A stretch of DNA of 64,000 nt. Source: Chitinophaga japonensis (GTDB taxonomy: Bacteria; Bacteroidota; Bacteroidia; Chitinophagales; Chitinophagaceae). The notes below the pieces were generated by a model. It had not been told where the DNA came from. It made no database searches and was given only the letters and a program-made list of their open reading frames with translations. Position 1 is the first letter of the stretch. Each line of letters starts with the position of its first letter. The stretch lies in assembly GCF_007830125.1 (NCBI RefSeq), contig NZ_VLLG01000002.1, positions 258,985 to 322,984 of the forward strand, read 5' to 3'. Positions 28,420 to 36,672 of this stretch are shown here, piece after piece. Position numbers and translations under genes: made by a program.

Positions 28420-28651
28420 GCAAGACGCCATTTTGTCGCCGGTTGCACAATATTTATCGCTCAACGGCGTGTTTATCCATATTAAATGTTAAAAACAGTT
28501 AAAAACAGGGGGTAAAACGCTCTCAACCGTTAAATAACGTTAACAGGACAGCATCCAACAGACCTCTGGTACGATAATAGCAATATTTATGATGAAAAAT
28601 TAACAAAGGAAATGAGTGAGTGGATTTCCTGATACTTTAAAAGCAAGTGTT
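28420..28651. other. leader region of the DUF6600 lipoprotein gene
   Basis: About 230 AT-rich bases with several GTTAA-type repeats (28480-28560). No small gene or clear -7 element was found. Confidence 0.35.
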
Positions 28652-29971
28652 ATGAAAAGTAAGATAATCCTTTATGCGAGCGTATTGATCACCTGGCTTT
28701 CCCTTACCACTGGCTGCGCTACAGCCAGGCCCCAGCAGGCAGGCGTATCATTCTCCATGTTTTATGATGCCCTGAGCCCCTACGGACAGTGGATGAGCTA
28801 TGGCAGCTACGGGCAGGTATGGGTGCCGGATGCGGGGAGGGATTTCAGGCCTTATTATACCAACGGGCACTGGGTATACACCGATTACGGCTGGACCTGG
28901 GTGTCCGATTATGACTGGGGATGGGCGCCCTTCCATTACGGACGCTGGACATATGACAATTATTATGGATGGATATGGATACCGGGCGACCAGTGGGGCC
29001 CTGCCTGGGTAAGCTGGAGAAACAGCCCTGACTATTATGGCTGGGCGCCGCTGGGACCAGGCATGAGCGTGGGTGTGAACGTAAACTTCAATATACCGGT
29101 CACTTATTGGTCCTTCGTGCCCTGCCGCTATATCAACAGCCCGTATATACACCGGTATTACGTGGACAGAAGGCGTAACGTGACCATTATTAACAATACC
29201 ACCATCATCAACAATACGAGGGTGGTAAACCGGAACACCCGCTACTACCGCGGCCCGGAAGCGCGGGACGTATCCCGTATCACCCGCACACCGGTAAGGC
29301 CGGTACGGGTGGTCAACAGCGACCGTCCGGGTTCGTCCCTGGCCAATAACCGGCTGCGGATATTCAGGCCCCAGGGGAATGAGCTGCGCCGTCCCCTGTC
29401 GGACAACAACCGGCCCACCCGTATCAACCGGGATAACCGGAACAATAACGTGAGCACACCGGGCGCCCCGGGCAGGACCATCCGGCGCAGTACCGATAAT
29501 GACAACAACAATAACAACGACCGGGCTACACCGCCCCGGCGTGTATTTGACAACAATAATAACAATGCGCCCGATAACCGCCGGGTAACACCGGCGCCCA
29601 ACCGGACAACGCCCAACACGCGCCCGGCGCCGGCACCTGAAAGGAACAATAATCCTCCCAGGCGGGTATTTGACAACCGGAATGAGAACCGGCCTGCACC
29701 GGCTCCCTCCCAGCCGCGCAACGTGAATCCCGCGCCGCAGCCGCGGATAAACCGGGCGCCGCAACCCAGGAGCAATCCTGCACCGCAAAGAACCGCACCG
29801 GCACCGCAGCCCAGGAGTAACCCGGCCCCGCAGCAACGGGTCAGCCCAAGGCCTTCCTCCCCGGCGCCGTCACCGCGCATACAGCGGCAGTCCGCTCCCC
29901 GTCCGCAACCCGCGCCCCAGCGCAGTAATGACAACAACAATGGCAGGAGCGGCCGCGTACAGCGGGGATAG
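28652..29971 (+). CDS. DUF6600 lipoprotein with Asn/Pro/Arg-rich tail
   Basis: The ATG at 28652 gives 439 residues. A lipobox around LTTGC puts the lipidated Cys at position 22. The N-terminal ~130 residues after it are the DUF6600 repeat region, rich in Tyr/Trp/Gly/Asp: GHWVYTDYGWTWVSDYDWGW, APFHYGRWTYDNYYGWIWIP, WGPAWVSWR. The rest is low-complexity, with Asn runs and the repeats PRRVFDN and PAPQPRSNP. These proteins are thought to be envelope-associated; their role is unknown. The tail repeats vary in length and may be flexible linkers. It ends directly in the R8 array. Confidence 0.85.
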   Translation: MKSKIILYASVLITWLSLTTGCATARPQQAGVSFSMFYDALSPYGQWMSYGSYGQVWVPDAGRDFRPYYTNGHWVYTDYGWTWVSDYDWGWAPFHYGRWTYDNYYGWIWIPGDQWGPAWVSWRNSPDYYGWAPLGPGMSVGVNVNFNIPVTYWSFVPCRYINSPYIHRYYVDRRRNVTIINNTTIINNTRVVNRNTRYYRGPEARDVSRITRTPVRPVRVVNSDRPGSSLANNRLRIFRPQGNELRRPLSDNNRPTRINRDNRNNNVSTPGAPGRTIRRSTDNDNNNNNDRATPPRRVFDNNNNNAPDNRRVTPAPNRTTPNTRPAPAPERNNNPPRRVFDNRNENRPAPAPSQPRNVNPAPQPRINRAPQPRSNPAPQRTAPAPQPRSNPAPQQRVSPRPSSPAPSPRIQRQSAPRPQPAPQRSNDNNNGRSGRVQRG

Positions 29972-30109
29972 TAGGAGGTAAGAAGTAAGAAAAAGGAAGC
30001 TGGCTCGTTGCCAGCTTCCTTTTTACTTTATTTTTCATCTTAACGCTTCTTTCTTTTACCTCCTGCTTCTTACATCCTACCTCCTACTTCCTACCTCCTA
30101 CTTCACACA
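29969..30109. repeat. heptamer inverted repeat R8 with embedded bidirectional terminator
   Basis: The left arm (TAGTAGG, AGGTAAG, AAGTAAG and one more, 29969-29996) begins with the stop codon of the DUF6600 gene. The right arm runs to 30109, with seven or more TCCTACC-type units in phase. The unit at 30096-30102 includes the stop codon of the opposite gene. Between them is a perfect hairpin GGAAGCTGGC/GCCAGCTTCC (29995-30019) flanked by five As and five Ts. Confidence 0.85.
29990..30024. terminator. bidirectional intrinsic terminator between convergent genes
   Basis: GGAAGCTGGC (29995-30004) pairs with GCCAGCTTCC (30010-30019), loop TCGTT. Flanking A5 and T5 tracts serve both strands. It separates the DUF6600 gene from the convergent coiled-coil gene. 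Confidence 0.88.
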
Positions 30110-30700
30110 CTCATACGGATCAGGGGCGCCTGCCGGTACGGGCTTATCGTAAGCCCAGCAGAAGTTCATGGCCTGGCTGGTAATGCTGATCAGCTTCAAC
30201 TGCACCTTCATGCCTTTGCGGCTGGCGGCCGCCTCTATGCTGCGGGTGCCTTTGGCCGGCACTTCACTGATGGTATATCTTTCCGTTTTAAATACCTCCC
30301 CGTTGCTGCGGAGGTATTGCACGGTCACTACTACATTGTCCAGCGGGTATTCCGTCTGGTTACGCACGGTCAGCTCCAGGTTTTTGATACCGCCCAGGAA
30401 ACCGGTGCGGTAATCATTGGTGCTCACGGCTATAAACTGCTGCCAGTTGCGGCGGTAATAGGCGCGCCGCTCTACAAACTTGCCCTGCTGGCGCTGCTGC
30501 TGCTCCTTTCGTTCCGCTATCTGCTGAGCCGTACCACTTACGGACCGCAGGCTTTGCTGCAGGTCCCGGTTCTCGTTCAGCAGGCGCTCATTCTGCACCA
30601 GTATCTTCCGTACCCGCTGCTGCTGGCGGAAATAGGCGATACCCAGCATCAGGGCAAGGAAAAAAAAGATGATGGTATAGATCGGTGATGATCGCTTCAT
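30098..30700 (-). CDS. membrane-anchored coiled-coil protein of unknown function
   Basis: A 200-residue protein. It has an N-terminal anchor (YTIIFFFLALMLGIAYF, about 8-24), then a Gln/Arg/Glu-rich coiled coil (about 26-75). The C-terminal domain is beta-rich (NLELTVRNQTEYPLDNVVV, VPAKGTRSIEAA), resembling FxLYD/DUF3426-like domains. No catalytic motif is visible. It is probably anchored in the inner membrane facing the periplasm (inference). Its end overlaps the R8 array. Confidence 0.7.
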   Translation of the reverse strand: MKRSSPIYTIIFFFLALMLGIAYFRQQQRVRKILVQNERLLNENRDLQQSLRSVSGTAQQIAERKEQQQRQQGKFVERRAYYRRNWQQFIAVSTNDYRTGFLGGIKNLELTVRNQTEYPLDNVVVTVQYLRSNGEVFKTERYTISEVPAKGTRSIEAAASRKGMKVQLKLISITSQAMNFCWAYDKPVPAGAPDPYECVK

Positions 30701-30744
30701 TCGTATTAATTTATAAATGGTAACTGTCCCTTTGTCTGCTCGTA

Positions 30745-30886
30745 AAATATGAAGTATGAAGTAGGAGGTATGAAGTAGGACGTAGAAAATGTATTAATAA
30801 CATATAACTATCATCCTACATCCTACTTCATACATCCTATCTCCTACTTCATAAATCATGCCTCATACTTCATACATCCTATTTCA
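30745..30886. repeat. heptamer inverted repeat R9 (TACTTCA/GAAGTAT type)
   Basis: The left arm at 30745-30786 has six in-phase units (AAATATG, AAGTATG, AAGTAGG and so on). The right arm at 30817-30886 has ten in-phase units of consensus TAYHTCM, such as TACATCC and TACTTCA. The element lies between divergent starts and ends one base before the TATTTTTG promoter element of the GNAT gene. The spacer is about 25 bases. The clearest example in the window. Confidence 0.85.
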
Positions 30887-30887
30887 C

Positions 30888-30895
30888 TATTTTTG
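30888..30895 (+). promoter_or_regulatory. -7 element abutting the GNAT-like gene
   Basis: TATTTTTG ends six bases before the ATG at 30902, so transcription should start at about the ATG. The upstream side is occupied by repeat R9. Confidence 0.6.
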
Positions 30896-30901
30896 CCCCC
30901 C

Positions 30902-32062
30902 ATGGAGCTCGTCAAAGTAGATAACGCACAAACAGCCCGGCTGTTCATACAAGTACACGCAGATCTAAATAAAAACAACCCCGGGTGGGTGCGGCCACTG
31001 GACAAAGATATAGCTGCCGTATTTGATCCGGAAAAGAACAAGACCTTTAAACACGGCGAGTGTGTACGCTGGCTGCTGCGCAGCGATGACGGGACCTGGA
31101 TAGGGCGTATTGCCGCTTTTGTAAATAAAAAATACAAGACCAAAGGTGATACGCAGCGCACGGGAGGCATCGGCTTTTTTGATTGCATCAATGACCAGGC
31201 AGCGGCTAACCTGCTGCTGGATACGGCCAAACAGTGGCTGCAGGAAAGAGGCATGGAAGCCATGGACGGGCCCATTAATTTCGGGGAGCGCGACCGCTGG
31301 TGGGGCCTGCTCACCGAAGGCTTTCATGAGCCGCTCTATTGTATGAACCATAATCCCCCCTACTATAAAGACCTGTTTGAGCAGTACGGTTTCCAGCCTT
31401 TCTTTCACCAGGTATGCTTTGCGCTGAAGGTGAAAGACCCCCTGCAGGAAAAGTTCTTCACCCGCCATGACCAGCTTGCAAAAGATCCCGGGTTTACGGC
31501 CAGGCATTTACGAAAAAACAAGCTGGAAAAATTTGCGGAAGATTTCTCCATTATCTACAACAAGGCCTGGGCAGGACATGACGGGGGCAAGGAGCTGAGC
31601 AAGGCGCAGGCGCTGCGCATCTTCAGGCAAATGAAGCCGGTGATGGATGAAAGGATCGTATGGTTTATCTATTACAACAATGAGCCGATCGGCTGCTGGC
31701 TAAACCTGCCGGAGCTGAACCAGTTCTTCAAACATATGAACGGCCGCTTCGGGCTATGGGAAAAGCTGCTGTTCCTCTGGCTGAAGTACACAGGCCGCTG
31801 CCGCAAGTTTACCGGTATCGTGTTCGGCATTATACCGGAATTCCAGCAAAAGGGAGCAGACGCTTACATGATCGTGGAAGGGGCCAGGATCATACAGGGC
31901 CAGCACCTGTATGATGATTATGAAATGCAGTGGATAGGCGACTTTAATCCCAAGATGATCAACATTGCCGAAAGCCTGGGCACTTACCGCAGCCGCCAGT
32001 TAACCACTTACCGGTACCTGTTTGACAGGAACCAGGAGTTTAAACGGCACCCGGTTGTTTAA
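30902..32062 (+). CDS. GNAT-superfamily N-acetyltransferase-like protein
   Basis: The ATG at 30902 gives 386 residues; an upstream TTG is unlikely. The fold resembles two GNAT-like halves. The N-terminal half has FIQVHADLNKNNPGWVRPL and TGGIGFFDCINDQ. The second half has IYNKAWAGHDGG and FGIIPEFQQKGADAYMIVEG, where the Q-x-x-G-A pattern is close to the acetyl-CoA loop. Such proteins are common in Bacteroidota with no known substrate. It converges on the hybrid kinase gene with four bases of overlap. Leaderless start predicted. Confidence 0.75.
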   Translation: MELVKVDNAQTARLFIQVHADLNKNNPGWVRPLDKDIAAVFDPEKNKTFKHGECVRWLLRSDDGTWIGRIAAFVNKKYKTKGDTQRTGGIGFFDCINDQAAANLLLDTAKQWLQERGMEAMDGPINFGERDRWWGLLTEGFHEPLYCMNHNPPYYKDLFEQYGFQPFFHQVCFALKVKDPLQEKFFTRHDQLAKDPGFTARHLRKNKLEKFAEDFSIIYNKAWAGHDGGKELSKAQALRIFRQMKPVMDERIVWFIYYNNEPIGCWLNLPELNQFFKHMNGRFGLWEKLLFLWLKYTGRCRKFTGIVFGIIPEFQQKGADAYMIVEGARIIQGQHLYDDYEMQWIGDFNPKMINIAESLGTYRSRQLTTYRYLFDRNQEFKRHPVV

Positions 32063-34224
32063 TTCGCTTCCGCCCTGGCCTTCGACAGGTTTTTAACGAT
32101 CACTTTATAGATATCCTTTTCCCTGAAGGGTTTCAGCATCCAGTCATTAAAACCGGCTTTACGGAAAGACTCCTCGTCCTGCCGGGTAATGTCTGCCGTG
32201 AGCACCAGCACCGGCACTTTGGCTTTGCGGGAATCCACGTCGGTGCGGATGCGGCTCACCACGTCCACGCCGCTCATCTGCGGCATCTGCAGGTCCAGCA
32301 GCACCAGGTCATATCGGTTGGTCTTAAACAGCTCGTAAGCGGTGGCACCGTCCTTCGCCATATCAAAGCGGCATTTCCAGCGGGTCAGGATCATTTTCAG
32401 CAGCAGCAGGTTCATTTCCTGGTCGTCTGCGATCAGTACGTACAGCCCTTCCAGTTGATTGCCGTTCAGCTTCTCTACGTCCTCCTGCGTCACCACTACC
32501 GTCCTGGGCGGGCTGGCCAGCTCATAAGGAATAAAGAAGGTAAATTCAGATCCTTTTCCTACCTCGCTTTCCACCGTAATGTCGCCGCCATGCAGCTTCA
32601 CCAGGCGCTGGGTAATGGCCAGCCCCAGGCCGGTGCCTTTTACTTCTACCCGGGGCGACCTGGCCTGGTAGAAACGCTCGAATATCTGGGGCAGGGCCTC
32701 CGGCGGCATACCAGGGCCGGTATCTGCCACAGAAAGGGTGAACCGGGCATGCTGTGCATCCTGGTTTTCCAGCTTGCCGGTAACTGTAACGCTTCCTGTC
32801 TCCGTATACTTGATGGCGTTGCCGATCAGGTTTATCAATATCTGCTTCAGGCGGAACATATCGCCCTGCACATGCTGCTGTAGGCCGCCCTCAAATGAAA
32901 ACAAGAGGTCCAGTTGTTTGCGCGCCGCCTGTACCCGCATGGTGCTCACCACATCGGACACGGCCTGGTATAAGGTGAAAGGCTCCTTCCGGATGGAGAT
33001 ATAATCGCTGTCCAGCTTGGAGAAGTCCAGCACATCATTCACCACCTCCATCAGCATGTCGGCGGAGACTTCCACCGCGTGCAGCAGCTCCCGCTGGTCT
33101 TCTTTCAGGGGGGTATGCCCCAGTTGTTCGGCAAAACCTACAATGGAATTTAAAGGGGTGCGTATCTCATGGCTCATATTGGCCAGGAACACGGAGCGGG
33201 AACGGGCCTCATCCAGCGCTTTCTGCTTTTCAATGGCCAGCAGCCTGGCTTTGCGACGGTTGTCCAGGTACAGCACTACTGCACCCGCAATAGCCAGCAG
33301 CAGCACGATCAGCATCCAGGTCATGGTGCCGGTCATCCTGCGGATGCTTGTATGGCTGTCTGCACCGGCGCGGAATTTTCGGGCTGCTGCATCCTGCAGT
33401 GCCTGTTCTTTTAAAGTCTGGATCACTTTTTTCAGGTCGCCCAGTAAATGGAGGTTGGTAACAGCCAGGGTGTGTTCCGCCACGTCTATCTTTGTACGGC
33501 CTTCCAACTGTTGGCGCAGTACGCTTTTGTAATAGCCGTTCACATCCGCCAGTATTTTGCGCATGCGCTCCGCTTCATATTCCTCCTTGGGCATTACTTT
33601 ACCGTCCTTGGTCCTGATCAAAATAGTTTGTTTGGACTTCACGGTATCGTTCTTGTTGGCGATGGCCTGGCCCAGGCGTTTGAACAAGCCTTTCTTCGCC
33701 AGTTGGGTCTGTTCATTACCCACGGTATCGATGGTTACCTCCTCCTTTTTGATCCTGCTGGCGGAATAAGGGGGAATAGCGTTCAGCATTTTGTCGATCA
33801 TCTCATCCTTGAGGGAGCGGCTCAGCAGCTCATCGGTGGAGCGCTTGATGCTGGCTATTTTGCCGGACATCTGCTCCTTTTCGCGGATCAGGTGGAGCAG
33901 TTGCTCGCTGTTGCCGCCGGCCGCAGCCGGTTTGCCCACGGAGTCCAGCAGGACGGATACCGTATCCAGTTGGGTACTGAAGGTTTGCAGGTATTGCTGC
34001 TCATACACAACGGTATACAGCCGGAAGTTGCTTTCCGCCGCGTTCAGTATCACCAGGGCGGAGTCGATCAGCCGTAACCCGGGATGACCTGTTTTCAGGG
34101 TATCCACAGCCCTGGCCAGGCGCTGTGAGCTGGTACGGTGCTCGTTACAGGCTTTAATACCGAGCACTGCGGCCAGTACGAACAGTATCGGCACAACGAT
34201 ACGTAAAATGAGGGACCGGTTCAT
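32059..34224 (-). CDS. hybrid sensor histidine kinase / response regulator
   Basis: A 721-residue protein. It has an N-terminal membrane segment (about 6-24), a large extracytoplasmic or coiled domain (about 25-300) and a second membrane segment (about 303-322). HisKA has the acceptor His in LANMSHEIRTPLNSIVG (about 350), followed by the ATPase domain (NLIGNAIKYTETG, ADTGPGMP, GTGLGLAITQRL). A C-terminal receiver (ADDQEMNLLLLKM, LVLLDLQMPQMSG) follows. Lacking an output domain, it must pass the phosphate to another protein. It overlaps the convergent GNAT gene by four bases. The sensor domain is unfamiliar. Confidence 0.9.
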   Translation of the reverse strand: MNRSLILRIVVPILFVLAAVLGIKACNEHRTSSQRLARAVDTLKTGHPGLRLIDSALVILNAAESNFRLYTVVYEQQYLQTFSTQLDTVSVLLDSVGKPAAAGGNSEQLLHLIREKEQMSGKIASIKRSTDELLSRSLKDEMIDKMLNAIPPYSASRIKKEEVTIDTVGNEQTQLAKKGLFKRLGQAIANKNDTVKSKQTILIRTKDGKVMPKEEYEAERMRKILADVNGYYKSVLRQQLEGRTKIDVAEHTLAVTNLHLLGDLKKVIQTLKEQALQDAAARKFRAGADSHTSIRRMTGTMTWMLIVLLLAIAGAVVLYLDNRRKARLLAIEKQKALDEARSRSVFLANMSHEIRTPLNSIVGFAEQLGHTPLKEDQRELLHAVEVSADMLMEVVNDVLDFSKLDSDYISIRKEPFTLYQAVSDVVSTMRVQAARKQLDLLFSFEGGLQQHVQGDMFRLKQILINLIGNAIKYTETGSVTVTGKLENQDAQHARFTLSVADTGPGMPPEALPQIFERFYQARSPRVEVKGTGLGLAITQRLVKLHGGDITVESEVGKGSEFTFFIPYELASPPRTVVVTQEDVEKLNGNQLEGLYVLIADDQEMNLLLLKMILTRWKCRFDMAKDGATAYELFKTNRYDLVLLDLQMPQMSGVDVVSRIRTDVDSRKAKVPVLVLTADITRQDEESFRKAGFNDWMLKPFREKDIYKVIVKNLSKARAEAN

Positions 34225-34478
34225 TCAGGTATAATTGTAGTTTAAAATAACAGGGTTGTGTCGTGTACTGGATAACTAGGGTTATTCAACCTGGGTAAAA
34301 CTTTTTTCACTGACAAACGGGGGATACCTTCTTAATTAACAATAGGGTATCTGCAGCGGGAAGTTAAAGAAATTTACAGAAATGCCGCATTTTATAATTG
34401 AAATTTTAAGTTACATCATTTTAATTTAAATTTATTCCTGCTTGCATCAACCAAACTAAGCGCTAACCTGAACAGACT

Positions 34479-36623
34479 ATGTCCAACTCCTACCAGGCCA
34501 ACCCGACGCCGGCGGATCCGGTATTACCATCCCCTGCGCCCCTGTTGCAGCGGCAACTGTTAAAAGTAACCAGTTTCATTGCGCTGTTCTTCCTGGTGTA
34601 TGTCCTGCTGCTGCTAGGCATGGCGGGCCTGGGCGCCGCTTTTATTACCGGCGGCATTATGCTGGCCACTGCCATGCACCGGGTGCTGGCCATTATCACA
34701 GCATTGCCCATGGTGCTGCTGGGAGCCATGCTGCTGGCCTTTCCGTCCAGGTTCGTGTTTGGCCGTAAAAAGCGGCCCTATGCCTACCGGGCTTTACTGC
34801 AACGCTCGGAGCACCCGCAACTGTTTGCATTCGTGGCACAGTTGGCAGCCATTACCCGCACTACCTGTCCTGAAAAGATATTTGCCGTACCCGGTATGCA
34901 GGCCACCCTGCTTCCGCCTGGCAGCTTGCTGCGCCTGGCCGGCGCCCGGCTGGAAATAGGACTGGGACTGGTGAACAGCCTTAACCGGGGCGAATTCCGG
35001 ATGATGCTGGCCCGCACGCTGGGGCACTGTTCACAGCGCAGCGTGCAGTTGGGCAGCTTTATTGGCGCACAGCACCAACGCATCTATTATATGTTGTATG
35101 AAAGCGGTACCTGGCATAACCACCTGGTGTCCCGGGCCATGCAACACCTGTTGCTGCACCCGCTGGGCCGCATCGCTACCGGTATAGCCGGCGGTATGCA
35201 GTTCCTGCTACGAAAGCTGTATCAGCTTATTCACCAGGCCTATATCCCGCTAAGCCGGGAAATGGAGCTTCATGCAGACGCCATCGGATGCAGCATCGCC
35301 GGCAGCGAGGCGGCCATTTCCGCTTTGCGCCGGGCCGAAGTGGGCGGCGCCTGCTTTGAGCACTGCCTGCACAAACTGCCCCTGCTGGCGGAAAAGCAAT
35401 TGCGGTTCCGTAACCTGTACGCAGCCCACCGTACCTACCTGCATCATTATGCCCTGCAAAACGGGCTGGCGCTGGACGCTGCCCGGCTGCCGGTGGTAAC
35501 TGATGCCTACCTCGAGTCATTTATCAAAAGCCAGGTACAGTTCCGGCAGCAGGGCGCCGCCCAGCCGGACCGTGAGGAAAGGGAACAGCGATGCCAGGCC
35601 GCCGCAGTGGTGCAGGAAACCGCTACCGGCAGCGCCTGGGAACTGTTCCATAACCCGGCCGGCCTGCAGGAAACCATGACGGCCATGATCTATGACCGGG
35701 GGCTGCCCGCTCACGGAAGCTATCACTGGTACACGCCCCAGGAACTGCTGACGGAGCTGGAACAGCAGTACCGGCAACTGGCCTTTCCAGGTGCATTTCA
35801 TCAATATTATGACAACCGCCCCTTTACGGCGCTCACGGCCGCCTGCCAGCAACCGCTGGCAGAGGCGGAGCTGTCGCGCCACAGCATGGCCAGCCTGTAT
35901 GCGCCCGCCTACGCCCGGCAGATCCGGCAACTGTTCCGCAACCGGCAGGATGCGGCCACACTGCAGGCCATCGCTGCCGGCGAGATAAGGGCAGGGGCTT
36001 TTGAATTCAGGGGGCAGCCCTACCCTGCTGCCAGCGCCGGCCACTTGCTGGATATCCTGCAGGCCGACATCGCGCAGCAGGAAGCCTGGCTGGAGGCGCA
36101 GGACCACCTCGCCTTCCGGGTGCATTATTCCCGCGCCCTGCACCAGGGACGGGGGCAGGCGGAGGACCTGCTGCAAAAGTACCGGCGCGTACTGCAGCAC
36201 CAGGAAAAAGCGCAACTGCTGGAAACGCAGGTATCCCGGATCATTCACTGCACCGGCGACCTGTTTGGCGCTACCGGCATTACCATGGAGCAGGCACGCC
36301 CCTACTTTGATATACTGGAAGCAGAAAGCGCCCGGTTCAGGCAGTTGCTGCAGGAGCTCTGGCAAAACCCGGAGCTGGCAAATGCCTGGGAGCCGGAGCT
36401 GCGGCAGAAAACAGGGCGCTTCCTGCAGCAGCCCGCCAGTTACCTGGACAGCGGCATCCCCCTGGTGACAGCCATCCAACTGCTGCATGAAATATGCGTG
36501 ACAGTGCCCGAGCACTACCATCATTATATTACCCGGCTGCAGCAGCAATACCTGGCAGCAGCGCTGGCCCTGGAGGTCCCGGGCCTTCAAACCACGGCGC
36601 ATGGCGCAGCCCCGGGCAGGTAA
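34479..36623 (+). CDS. M48-like membrane protein with a degenerate zinc site
   Basis: A 714-residue protein. Two membrane segments (about 31-50 and 60-88) precede a region that aligns with M48 peptidases: NSLNRGEFRMMLARTLGHCSQ at 167-186. M48 enzymes have HExxH here, but this protein reads RTLGH (179-183), so the first His and the catalytic Glu are missing. The downstream SREMELHADAIG segment (259-270) keeps the Glu of the third ligand motif. The C-terminal ~430 residues are Gln/Ala/Leu-rich helices. It is likely a pseudopeptidase. It ends 49 bases before dnaX on the same strand. Confidence 0.8.
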   Translation: MSNSYQANPTPADPVLPSPAPLLQRQLLKVTSFIALFFLVYVLLLLGMAGLGAAFITGGIMLATAMHRVLAIITALPMVLLGAMLLAFPSRFVFGRKKRPYAYRALLQRSEHPQLFAFVAQLAAITRTTCPEKIFAVPGMQATLLPPGSLLRLAGARLEIGLGLVNSLNRGEFRMMLARTLGHCSQRSVQLGSFIGAQHQRIYYMLYESGTWHNHLVSRAMQHLLLHPLGRIATGIAGGMQFLLRKLYQLIHQAYIPLSREMELHADAIGCSIAGSEAAISALRRAEVGGACFEHCLHKLPLLAEKQLRFRNLYAAHRTYLHHYALQNGLALDAARLPVVTDAYLESFIKSQVQFRQQGAAQPDREEREQRCQAAAVVQETATGSAWELFHNPAGLQETMTAMIYDRGLPAHGSYHWYTPQELLTELEQQYRQLAFPGAFHQYYDNRPFTALTAACQQPLAEAELSRHSMASLYAPAYARQIRQLFRNRQDAATLQAIAAGEIRAGAFEFRGQPYPAASAGHLLDILQADIAQQEAWLEAQDHLAFRVHYSRALHQGRGQAEDLLQKYRRVLQHQEKAQLLETQVSRIIHCTGDLFGATGITMEQARPYFDILEAESARFRQLLQELWQNPELANAWEPELRQKTGRFLQQPASYLDSGIPLVTAIQLLHEICVTVPEHYHHYITRLQQQYLAAALALEVPGLQTTAHGAAPGR

Positions 36624-36672
36624 CGGACTTGCGAAAAATTTATGTACTTTCGACCTTTGCGAATGTAGTATT

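Noticed and set aside
30745-30886. CRISPR-like or ordinary tandem repeat array
   Set aside because: Units are only 7 bases, directly adjacent without spacers, and form two inverted arms; no cas gene exists in the window.
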